Shown here piece by piece: positions 1-5,628 of a DNA stretch of 8,882 nt; the stretch's first letter is position 1; every line of letters starts with the position of its first letter. The notes beneath the pieces are model-generated. The model was not told the DNA's origin. It saw nothing but the letters and a program-made list of their open reading frames with translations, and searched no databases. The stretch spans positions 1-8,882 of the forward strand of contig JADFGI010000103.1 in NCBI GenBank assembly GCA_022567815.1, given 5' to 3'. Source of the DNA: Nitrospinota bacterium (GTDB lineage: Bacteria > Nitrospinota > Nitrospinia > Nitrospinales > VA-1). A program made the position numbers and the translations under genes.

Positions 1-1
1 C

Positions 2-193
2 AGCAAACGTTATCTCGGCCAAACAAGTTTAGGACAGTTGCCCCTACGGCTAGTAGCCACGGGGTATGAAACCGACTGGTGGGAATCAGAGCAGGGGATG
101 TTGTGGCAGGTGGTCGGTAATCGTGGTCATTTCTTTTTGTTAAAATCCGGATTCAGCCGGGCCTCCAGTTCCTGCACGTTATTGCGCAGTTGA
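2..193 (+). CDS. Possible 3' end of an incoming gene, function unknown
   Basis: Frame 2 is open from the window edge to a TGA at 191-193, giving 63 codons with no start inside the window. The translation is protein-like in its first forty-odd residues, with a Trp/Glu-rich stretch that includes ATGYETDWWESEQGMLWQVV. I do not recognise a family. If real, this is the C-terminal end of a gene entering from the left. It would converge on the minus-strand TPR/cupredoxin gene and overlap its 3' end by about 65 bases. That overlap, and the Ser/Cys-rich last twenty residues, which are probably just antisense of the other gene, lower confidence. The alternative is that bases 1-126 are non-coding spacer that happens to be open. 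Confidence 0.25.
   Translation, partial: SKRYLGQTSLGQLPLRLVATGYETDWWESEQGMLWQVVGNRGHFFLLKSGFSRASSSCTLLRS
42..64. repeat. Imperfect inverted repeat beyond the TPR/cupredoxin stop codon
   Basis: The inner arms GGCTA and TAGCC around a single G pair perfectly. After two mismatches, an outer CCCT/GGGG block pairs, counting one G-T wobble. It lies about 60 bases past the stop of the minus-strand gene at 127. There is no T-tract on either side, so it is not a standard intrinsic terminator. It may be chance inside a coding end. Confidence 0.25.
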
Positions 194-2079
194 CTGACGG
201 CAAATTTGGCTTTGCTGGTGAGCGATTCTTCTGTGACTTCTCCCTTGGCCACGCCGATTCCAGAGATGTGTTTGCGGATTTCATCGAGTTTCTTTTCCAG
301 GCGCAAACTGCGCTTTTGACTGAAACTTTTGGCGATGGCGCCTTTGAGCCCTTCACCGTCATAATGTTTGGTGATGACCATCAGCATGCGCTTTCGGGGA
401 ATGAACTTTTTCCCTTTTTTCCAGTCCGCAATGGCCTGGAACATTTCTTTTTCGATAGTGTCCACTATGGCGTTGTAATCCGTGGGATCCACCATGTCGT
501 GGATTTCTCCCGGTTGCGAGGTCGATTTAATATCCATATCGAAGGTTTGATCCACGCCCTTCAAGTCGACAACCTTCAGGTTGGCTTCCACTTCTGCAGG
601 ATTCAACTGTGGATGCCAGATTTGCAGGAGATAGCCCTGACTCTTAACCTGATTGAAGGCAAATTCCCCATTGGCGTCGGGGTGGGCGGAATAGCCGTTG
701 GGGACGACGAAAATGGTTCCTATCATGTCTTTGTGCAGGTTGCACCGAAGCACGATGGGTCCCGGCTGGTCAAGCGTCAAAGACCTCGATGAACCTGCCG
801 CCATGGCTCCCAGATTGAACTGGTTGCGCTGGGATTTGGAATAAATGTTGTGCACTTCCTTGTCTTCATTGGCGAAGGTTACTATCGACCCCACTTGAAC
901 GGTTGAGTGTTTAGGGAAGAAACTAAGGTTGCTTTGTCTGATCGTCAGGTTTGTGGTTTTTTGCCCCGGAACTCGCAACTTGTTTTGAGTTTCCAGCAAC
1001 ACAACCGCATTGGATGGAATGGGTTTTCCGTTGATTAAAATCCGGCCTTTAACGTTTGTGGTGTCCTTGACGTTCTTGGACCCCTCCATTTTATGGTCGG
1101 ACCCGGACCCTTCGGATTTTCTCTCTAACGCATTTTTTAATTCCGCGCCAATATCCATTTTGGCTTCTTTTATGGTTGCGGCTTCGGTTTTTCTCAGGCC
1201 CATGGCTGTCAGCATTTGTACAACAAACGGTTTTTCAAAACTTTTGTCGATTTCAATGGCTTTTTCGAAATGCGGTGCGGCTTCTTCAAATTTCTTCTTA
1301 ATTCCAAGTATGATCCCGAGGTTGAAATGGGCCGCTCCAAACTCAGGTTTCAATTCGATCGCCTTGCGGTAGCTGGCCATTTCCTCGTCATAGAATTTTT
1401 TCTGTCCGTAAGCTTTGCCCAGGAAATTGTAGGCCATATAGTTGGCAGGTTCCATCTCCACCGACTTTTTAAACAGCCGAATGGCTTCGTCCGAATTCCG
1501 TTGTTCCAGGGAGGACATAGCCCAGTTGAAGATGATCTCCTTGTCATCCGGAGCCAATTCATGCGCCCGGGCGAATTTTTTGTTGGCGCCTTTGTACTTC
1601 TTTTGCATCTTCAAAGCGGCGCCCCAAATGGAAAACACTTCGTTTGAGTCGGGGCTGATTTGTGCGGCTTTTTCGAATTCGATATTGCCCTGGTTGTATT
1701 TACCCTGTTCCGTCAACTCCATCCCCCTGGCAATGTGTTCCAGAGTTTCTCGCGGCAGGTTGATTTGCGGCATTGGGGCGGACGATGCTTTTTTGATCAG
1801 GTCCGCGGAATCCACATCAAGGTCATTAGACACATTGTACAAGTCCGGTAGAGGTGATGGTTCTTCAGCCGCTTTCTCAAGAGTCTGCATGGCTTGCTTG
1901 TAAGGCACCAGGTTGCTCTCTGGAGTCGATAAATCCATTAAGGCCCACAATCCGACGGCAATGGCCGCACCCCAAAAAACCGTCAGGCCGAACCGTTTTA
2001 AAGGACTCGCCGGTTTTGACGGGGCATGGTCTTTTTCTACAGATGATTTTTTTCTTTTATTATTTTTTTTTGTGCTCAT
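127..2079 (-). CDS. Membrane-anchored TPR protein with a cupredoxin (type 1 copper) domain
   Basis: This is a 650-residue protein. A Lys/Arg-rich cytosolic start is followed by one hydrophobic segment (about residues 30-50), consistent with an N-terminal anchor that leaves the rest outside the cytoplasm. About five consecutive TPR units fill residues 113-281, recognisable by Ala/Gly at helix contacts and by ends such as AIELKPEF. A beta-rich region (about 343-515) begins like a carboxypeptidase-regulatory/cupredoxin fold. It carries a plausible type 1 copper set: His410 (EVHN), then Cys446-x2-His449-x2-Met452 (CNLHKDM). The last 120 residues are charged, helical and unrecognised. Related proteins are often named 'methylamine utilization protein' or plastocyanin-like. 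The role is likely periplasmic electron transfer or copper-dependent assembly, with the TPRs recruiting partners. No Shine-Dalgarno is visible: CTTCCTCCC sits directly before the ATG. The start is chosen because it precedes the anchor. It lies 96 bases downstream of the zinc-ribbon gene on the same strand and may be cotranscribed with it. Confidence 0.85.
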   Translation of the reverse strand: MSTKKNNKRKKSSVEKDHAPSKPASPLKRFGLTVFWGAAIAVGLWALMDLSTPESNLVPYKQAMQTLEKAAEEPSPLPDLYNVSNDLDVDSADLIKKASSAPMPQINLPRETLEHIARGMELTEQGKYNQGNIEFEKAAQISPDSNEVFSIWGAALKMQKKYKGANKKFARAHELAPDDKEIIFNWAMSSLEQRNSDEAIRLFKKSVEMEPANYMAYNFLGKAYGQKKFYDEEMASYRKAIELKPEFGAAHFNLGIILGIKKKFEEAAPHFEKAIEIDKSFEKPFVVQMLTAMGLRKTEAATIKEAKMDIGAELKNALERKSEGSGSDHKMEGSKNVKDTTNVKGRILINGKPIPSNAVVLLETQNKLRVPGQKTTNLTIRQSNLSFFPKHSTVQVGSIVTFANEDKEVHNIYSKSQRNQFNLGAMAAGSSRSLTLDQPGPIVLRCNLHKDMIGTIFVVPNGYSAHPDANGEFAFNQVKSQGYLLQIWHPQLNPAEVEANLKVVDLKGVDQTFDMDIKSTSQPGEIHDMVDPTDYNAIVDTIEKEMFQAIADWKKGKKFIPRKRMLMVITKHYDGEGLKGAIAKSFSQKRSLRLEKKLDEIRKHISGIGVAKGEVTEESLTSKAKFAVSQLRNNVQELEARLNPDFNKKK

Positions 2080-2090
2080 GGGAGGAAGAT

Positions 2091-2100
2091 TTTGCGCAAA
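2091..2100. other. 10-bp perfect palindrome in the leader of the TPR/cupredoxin gene
   Basis: TTTGCGCAAA is a perfect palindrome 11 bases upstream of the ATG of the minus-strand gene. It could be a small operator half-site or chance. No second copy was noticed in this window. Confidence 0.25.
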
Positions 2101-2120
2101 TTTCTTTATTTTTAGTGAAT

Positions 2121-2150
2121 GATATAGGTTGATAGATCCCTTGAAGTCCA
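2121..2150 (-). promoter_or_regulatory. Weak sigma70-like promoter candidate for the TPR/cupredoxin gene
   Basis: On the minus strand, TGGACT (2150-2145) and TATATC (2126-2121) are separated by 18 bases. Each matches the consensus at 4 of 6 positions. It lies in the 96-base gap between the zinc-ribbon gene and the TPR/cupredoxin gene, so it could give the downstream gene its own transcript. Read-through from the stronger upstream promoter is equally possible. Confidence 0.3.
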
Positions 2151-2175
2151 GATTATTCCAAAATATCGTAAGAAA

Positions 2176-2427
2176 CTACAATTCAGATATGTGCCGGGGG
2201 ATGGGTAGTTTGAAAATATCCTTATTTGGGAAATCATCTTCCGTTACGGGTTTTTTTTTGCTGGCAGCGGAAACTCCCTGGATTTTGGATGTAAAGATGG
2301 AAAATTTGTAGGTTACCTTTGGGGACCCGCATTCGGAGCAGGTGGTTTCCTCTTTGTTGACGCTGGCAGGTTGCAGCAGGGTGAACTCTTTCTGGCAATC
2401 GTCACAAAAATATTCGTACAAGGGCAT
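2176..2427 (-). CDS. FmdB-type zinc-ribbon protein
   Basis: This small protein of 83 residues begins MPLYEYFCDDC, the hallmark start of the FmdB regulatory-protein family. Two zinc-knuckle pairs, Cys8-x2-Cys11 and Cys30-x2-Cys33, should bind one zinc ion. A short beta segment follows (KVTYKFSIF), then a Lys-rich tail. The family's function is poorly defined: it is named after a putative regulator of formamidase genes, but most members are simply putative zinc-ribbon proteins. The ATG at 2427 is preferred over an in-frame TTG at 2448. It has GGAG about 7 bases upstream, and MPLYEY is the usual family N-terminus, whereas the longer form would place the Shine-Dalgarno inside the gene. It is first on the minus strand, ahead of the TPR/cupredoxin gene and divergent from the dCTP deaminase. 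Confidence 0.85.
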   Translation of the reverse strand: MPLYEYFCDDCQKEFTLLQPASVNKEETTCSECGSPKVTYKFSIFTSKIQGVSAASKKKPVTEDDFPNKDIFKLPIPRHISEL

Positions 2428-2456
2428 AATTTCTCCGACCTCAATCAATTATCCAG

Positions 2457-2485
2457 TTGAAAAATTGTGGATATTAGGATTAAAT
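2457..2485 (+). promoter_or_regulatory. Weak promoter candidate for the dCTP deaminase gene
   Basis: TTGAAA (2457-2462) and TTAAAT (2480-2485) are separated by 17 bases. The -10 overlaps the -10 of the divergent promoter, so the two promoters would compete for polymerase if both are real. The match is modest and the leader would be about 95 bases. Confidence 0.25.
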
Positions 2486-2508
2486 CATAGCCGTAAACGG
2501 CCTGTCAA
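2479..2508 (-). promoter_or_regulatory. Strong sigma70-like promoter for the zinc-ribbon gene
   Basis: On the minus strand a perfect TTGACA (2508-2503) and TTTAAT (2484-2479, 5 of 6) are separated by 18 bases. The predicted start of transcription is near 2472, about 45 bases before the ATG at 2427. The transcript could continue into the TPR/cupredoxin gene. Confidence 0.55.
2490..2501. promoter_or_regulatory. Operator-like inverted repeat in the promoter spacer
   Basis: GCCGT-AA-ACGGC is a 5-bp-arm inverted repeat lying entirely between the -35 and -10 boxes of the minus-strand promoter. That is a classic position for a repressor or a MerR-type activator. The arms are short, so chance is possible. 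Confidence 0.3.
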
Positions 2509-2588
2509 TTGAATTTGCAGTCTTTGTACTTTCCTCCAGCCTGTTGTCCTATCGCTATGGAAATATTTTTCGCTCCCAGGATCAAAAT

Positions 2589-3767
2589 ATGGAGTCTCTG
2601 ACACCGGATTCTACGGTCAACCGTGACCTTTTGGACGTTTTGAAGGGAAAACGCGGGTATTTGCCTTACCAGATGATCCAATTGGCCCATCGGCAGGGAT
2701 TCATTCGATCAGAGTTTTCCATTGAGCCCTCCCAGTTTCAGCCAGTCAGTCTGGATTTGCGATTAGGGCCGAAAGCCTACCGGATTCAGTGCAGTTTTTT
2801 GTCTGAAAAAGAGACGGTCGAGGAAAAGCTAAAGCAGGTCAAACTTTATGAGTTTGATATATCGGAAGGCGGGGGTATCCTCGAAAAGGGTGCGATTTAT
2901 TTGATTCCGCTCATGGAGGAATTGAATTTTCCGCCTGCCATGTTCGGGCTGGCAAATCCGAAAAGTTCTACCGGGCGATTGGACATTTTCACCAGGGTGA
3001 TTATTGACCGGGGCCATCGCTTCGATGAAATCCGCAAGGAGTATAAGGGTAAAATGTATCTGGAAATTATTCCCAGGTCGTTTCCCGTAAAAGTTGAAGC
3101 CGGACTGTCTCTCAATCAATTGCGGATCGGATACGTTACTTCTGAAACGCTGGGAAAGCAGGGACTGGAGCCGGAATATAAAAAATCGCCCATTTTGTTC
3201 GATGGCAGTGGCTTCGAAATTCCCTATAATTTAATCCGGGTCAAGGAGGGGATATACTTAGGCGTCGATCTGGTTGGAAAAAACGCAGACGATATCATCG
3301 CCTACAAAGCAAAAACCAATTCCAGCGTCATCGACCTTTCCAAAATCAATCATTACGATCCGGATGATTTTTGGGAGCCTATTTACCGGACTCGAAACAA
3401 CCGATTGATCCTGGAGCCGGAATGTTTTTACATCATGATGTCGAAAGAAAAGGTTTGCGTTGCCCCGCACTTGCTGGCGGAAATGGTGGCGTATGAGCCC
3501 AACAGCGGGGAATTGCGCACGCATTATGCCGGGTTTTTCGATCCCGGTTTTGGCTGGATCGAAGGGGAGTCGCGCCTCAACCTGGGGACCCATGCGGTCA
3601 TGGAGGTGCGTCCGCACGATGTTCCGTTCATGGTGGAGGATGGACAAACGTTTTGCCGCTTGAAATTTGAAAAGGTCATTGAAACGCCGACCATCGTGTA
3701 TGGGAAAGAAATTCAGTCCAATTACCACTCCCAGGGGTTGGCCTTGAGCAAGTATTTTAAAAGATGA
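2589..3767 (+). CDS. dcd: Double-domain 2'-deoxycytidine 5'-triphosphate deaminase
   Basis: This enzyme converts dCTP to dUTP in the cytosol, feeding dUMP and thymidylate synthesis. The 392-residue protein is about twice the length of classical Dcd (near 190) and reads as two Dcd/dUTPase-like folds in tandem, as in the long DCD family (Pfam PF06559). The first half has QPVSLDLRLG (51-60), NPKSSTGRLD (123-132, like the Dcd Ser-Ser-x-Gly-Arg-Leu motif) and YLEIIPRSFPVKV (157-169), where Glu159 is the likely catalytic Glu. A QLRI strand follows at 177-180. The second half has a Dcd-like CFYIMMSKEKVCVAPHLLAE, AGFFDPGFG (314-322) and GQTFCRLKFEKV (352-363). I chose the ATG at 2589, which has AGGA 7 bases upstream. 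An in-frame TTG at 2544 would add 15 unusual residues and has no ribosome binding site. No dut or thyA gene lies nearby. Confidence 0.85.
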   Translation: MESLTPDSTVNRDLLDVLKGKRGYLPYQMIQLAHRQGFIRSEFSIEPSQFQPVSLDLRLGPKAYRIQCSFLSEKETVEEKLKQVKLYEFDISEGGGILEKGAIYLIPLMEELNFPPAMFGLANPKSSTGRLDIFTRVIIDRGHRFDEIRKEYKGKMYLEIIPRSFPVKVEAGLSLNQLRIGYVTSETLGKQGLEPEYKKSPILFDGSGFEIPYNLIRVKEGIYLGVDLVGKNADDIIAYKAKTNSSVIDLSKINHYDPDDFWEPIYRTRNNRLILEPECFYIMMSKEKVCVAPHLLAEMVAYEPNSGELRTHYAGFFDPGFGWIEGESRLNLGTHAVMEVRPHDVPFMVEDGQTFCRLKFEKVIETPTIVYGKEIQSNYHSQGLALSKYFKR

Positions 3768-3841
3768 CCCCGCTACGCGGGGAAGAAAAGTGGGCCCCGT
3801 TACACGGGGAGGAAGCTTGGGCCTGACGCTACGCGAGGCCC
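3768..3841. repeat. Three tandem short hairpins with TAC loops
   Basis: Starting directly after the dcd stop codon, two 27-base units (3768-3794 and 3795-3821) match at 21 of 27 positions. Each folds into a perfect 6-bp stem with a TAC loop: CCCCGC-TAC-GCGGGG and CCCCGT-TAC-ACGGGG. The innermost pair changes from C-G to T-A, a compensatory change. A third, degenerate copy (3819-3841) pairs GGGCCT with AGGCCC and CGC with GCG around another TAC loop, with a two-base bulge. No T-tract follows, so these are not canonical terminators. They could protect the 3' end of the dcd transcript or be copies of a dispersed palindromic element. Confidence 0.75.
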
Positions 3842-3899
3842 TGAAAATACCTCCCGGAAAACATACAAGGTGAGGGAGATTTAGATTTTCTATCATATT

Positions 3900-3927
3900 T
3901 TGCAAAGTGCTCCTTCTGTAATAGAAT
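3900..3927 (+). promoter_or_regulatory. Sigma70-like promoter candidate for scpB-rluB
   Basis: TTGCAA (3900-3905, 4 of 6) and TAGAAT (3922-3927, 5 of 6) are separated by 16 bases. Transcription would begin near 3934, about 20 bases before the scpB start. Its position between the hairpin array and scpB is right for a two-gene unit. Confidence 0.4.
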
Positions 3928-3954
3928 AAGCTTGAACTTATCGGGGAAGAAAAA

Positions 3955-4689
3955 TTGGAACGGGAAGAACTGAAAGCCATTGTTGAGAATATTCTATTAG
4001 CGTCGGACCAACCGGTCACGCCGGATGACCTGCAATCGACTCTGATGAATGGCACGGAAAAGGCTGAATTGCGGTCCCTTCTGCAGGAGTTGCAGGAGGA
4101 GTATCAGTCCCGCAATCTTAGAATCGATGAAGTGGCTGGAGGCTACCAGTTGTGCACACGCACCGAATATTCCGACTGGGTACGAAAATTTCTCAAACTC
4201 GATAAAACCACGAAACTCTCCCAGCCGAGTCTCGATACGCTTTCGATCATCGCTTATAAACAGCCTCTCACCAAGCAGGAGGTGGAAGAGATACGCGGCG
4301 TGGACTGCGGCGGAGTGATACGAACGTTGCTGGATAAGAAAATTGTAGCGCTCGCTGGCAGGAAAAAGGTTCCCGGCAGACCCATCATGTACCGCACGAC
4401 GCGGAAATTTCTGGAATATTTCGGATTGAAAGACCTGGCCGACCTGCCGACTTTGGAAGACTTGCAGGATGAACTCCAGGGAGAGCTGGAAAGTAATGTT
4501 CAAGAGGAAATGGATTTCAACACTTCGCGTGAACAAAACCCTTCGCCGGAAGGCGGAGTTGAAGATTCCATCCAGCCCGTGAATGAAGACCCGCCCAGGA
4601 TAATTGTGCCTGAAAAGAAATCCTCTTCGTCCAATGAAGAAGATGCCGTTTCCCCCTCTTCCGCTAATGATTTGGACCCAGGCGTTTGA
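3955..4689 (+). CDS. scpB: Segregation and condensation protein B
   Basis: ScpB is the winged-helix kleisin partner that, with ScpA and SMC, forms the bacterial condensin used in chromosome organisation and segregation. The 244-residue protein shows the family's two winged-helix domains (about 1-80 and 88-165). The second carries the best family signature: PSLDTLSIIAYKQPLTKQEV (91-110), then IRGVDCGGVIRTLL, then GRPIMYRTT and FLEYFGLKDLADLP. Residues from about 176 to 244 form an acidic, Ser/Pro-rich, probably disordered tail beyond the usual end. The start is a TTG at 3955 with GGGGAAG about 5 bases upstream, and the reading frame begins right at the first conserved helix. scpA, often adjacent, is not upstream here. 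rluB follows after 24 bases, a commonly seen pairing that suggests one transcript. Confidence 0.93.
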   Translation: MEREELKAIVENILLASDQPVTPDDLQSTLMNGTEKAELRSLLQELQEEYQSRNLRIDEVAGGYQLCTRTEYSDWVRKFLKLDKTTKLSQPSLDTLSIIAYKQPLTKQEVEEIRGVDCGGVIRTLLDKKIVALAGRKKVPGRPIMYRTTRKFLEYFGLKDLADLPTLEDLQDELQGELESNVQEEMDFNTSREQNPSPEGGVEDSIQPVNEDPPRIIVPEKKSSSSNEEDAVSPSSANDLDPGV

Positions 4690-4713
4690 GCCGTTGTAAG
4701 GATAGATTTTGAA

Positions 4714-5445
4714 ATGAAAATGCGCCTGCAGAAAATCATTGCCGAAGCGGGATTTGCTTCGCGCCGGGAAGCGGAACAATGGATTGCCGATGGCAAGGTC
4801 AAGGTGAACGGCCAGACCGTTACACTATTGGGTTCCCTGGCTGACCCCGCCGTGGATAAAATCAAAGCCAAGGGGAAACTGGTTCCCCCGCCTGAGGAGA
4901 AAGCGTTTCTCATTCTCAACAAACCCCCCAGTTGCCTGACAACCACGACAACTGATTCGCGTGGCCGGCGAACGGTGATGGACTTCGTTAAAAAAGTTCC
5001 GGTTCGGGTTTTCCCTGTGGGCCGATTGGATTACAACACCCAGGGGATTTTGTTATTTACCAACGATGGCCACCTGGCCAAAAAATTACTCGAACCCAAA
5101 TACCTGATGGAGCGCACGTATCAGGTCAAGGTCAGGGGAATTCCCGATGAAAAAAAACTGAACAGAATCAGAAAAGGAATTCGGTTGGATAACATTCCCA
5201 CGGCTCCCATTGAAATCAAGGTATTCAGGATTACCGGAAAAAATTGTATTTTGACCATGAAACTGACGGAAGGGAAAAACCGCCATATTAAACGGGTCTG
5301 TGAAATGATCGGGCACCCGGTCACTAAAATGAAGAGAACGCATTTTTGCAATTTAAACCTGACCGGTCTTCCTTTGGGAAGTTGCCGTTTTCTTTCGCCG
5401 CGAGAAATCAAGTCGCTTTATAAAGCCGTCAGCCCCTCCGCCTGA
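4714..5445 (+). CDS. rluB: 23S rRNA pseudouridine synthase, RluB type
   Basis: This is a pseudouridine synthase of the RsuA/RluB/E/F family, acting on large-subunit rRNA during ribosome assembly (RluB targets U2605 in E. coli numbering). The 243-residue protein has an N-terminal S4 RNA-binding domain: MRLQKIIAEAGFASRREAE (3-21) and WIADGKVKVNGQ. The catalytic domain carries GRLDYNTQGILLFTNDG (103-119) with Asp106 as nucleophile. The family region KLTEGKNRHIKRVCEMIGHP (183-202) follows. RluB is favoured over RsuA because of the linkage to scpB, but RluE/F-like specificity cannot be excluded from sequence alone. The ATG at 4714 has AAGGA 11 bases upstream; an in-frame ATG at 4720 is less likely because its spacing is longer. 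The gene ends 14 bases before a probable terminator. Confidence 0.92.
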   Translation: MKMRLQKIIAEAGFASRREAEQWIADGKVKVNGQTVTLLGSLADPAVDKIKAKGKLVPPPEEKAFLILNKPPSCLTTTTTDSRGRRTVMDFVKKVPVRVFPVGRLDYNTQGILLFTNDGHLAKKLLEPKYLMERTYQVKVRGIPDEKKLNRIRKGIRLDNIPTAPIEIKVFRITGKNCILTMKLTEGKNRHIKRVCEMIGHPVTKMKRTHFCNLNLTGLPLGSCRFLSPREIKSLYKAVSPSA

Positions 5446-5459
5446 GCGTCTCCGGGATT

Positions 5460-5493
5460 TGGAAAGGTTGATGACATGCCTATCCATTTTTTT
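5460..5493 (+). terminator. Probable intrinsic terminator after rluB
   Basis: TGGAAAGG (5460-5467) pairs with CCTATCCA (5479-5486) in 7 of 8 positions, with one A-A mismatch and an 11-base loop. Seven T residues follow at once (5487-5493). The stem is short and only moderately stable. Its position just past the rluB stop supports it as the end of the scpB-rluB transcript. Confidence 0.55.
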
Positions 5494-5559
5494 AGTTCCG
5501 CAAATTTCAACGCTTCTAACATTTCAGGACGCCTTGAAAAATTTAACTTGGACTATTAG

Positions 5560-5584
5560 CCAACCCCTTGAAATAAGGGGTTGG
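5560..5584. repeat. 10-bp perfect hairpin ahead of the secreted-protein gene
   Basis: CCAACCCCTT (5560-5569) pairs perfectly with AAGGGGTTGG (5575-5584) around the loop GAAAT. No T-tract follows on either strand, so a terminator is not supported. It ends 44 bases before the preferred start at 5629. It could be a 5'-leader structure that buries the purine-rich AAGGGG, or a dispersed palindrome. It also covers an in-frame TTG at 5581, arguing against that codon as the start. Confidence 0.6.
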
Positions 5585-5628
5585 CGATTGCAAAGGCAAA
5601 AAAATATCAATTTTCAGAGGCCCCTTTA

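Noticed and set aside
190..792. 200-codon plus-strand open frame inside the TPR/cupredoxin gene
   Set aside because: It is a shadow of the minus-strand gene whose copper motif and TPRs are clear. There is no ribosome binding site or domain of its own.
2428..2448. TTG at 2448 as the start of the zinc-ribbon gene
   Set aside because: The family N-terminus MPLYEY begins at the ATG at 2427, and its Shine-Dalgarno lies within this stretch.
2544..2588. TTG at 2544 as the start of the dCTP deaminase
   Set aside because: It has no Shine-Dalgarno and adds 15 non-family residues. The ATG at 2589 has AGGA at 7 bases.
3768..3841. Hairpin array read as a CRISPR
   Set aside because: The units are short, abut without unique spacers of regular length, and no cas genes are present.
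3258..4055. 265-codon open frame on the minus strand
   Set aside because: It is antisense to dcd and the scpB start, spans the hairpin array, and its translation matches no family pattern. The sense-strand genes explain the sequence.
3997..4779. 260-codon open frame on the minus strand across scpB
   Set aside because: It is antisense to clearly recognised scpB motifs. Its Phe/Arg-rich composition is typical of a shadow frame.
5560..5584. Hairpin read as an intrinsic terminator
   Set aside because: There is no T-tract on either strand, and a better terminator lies at 5460-5493.
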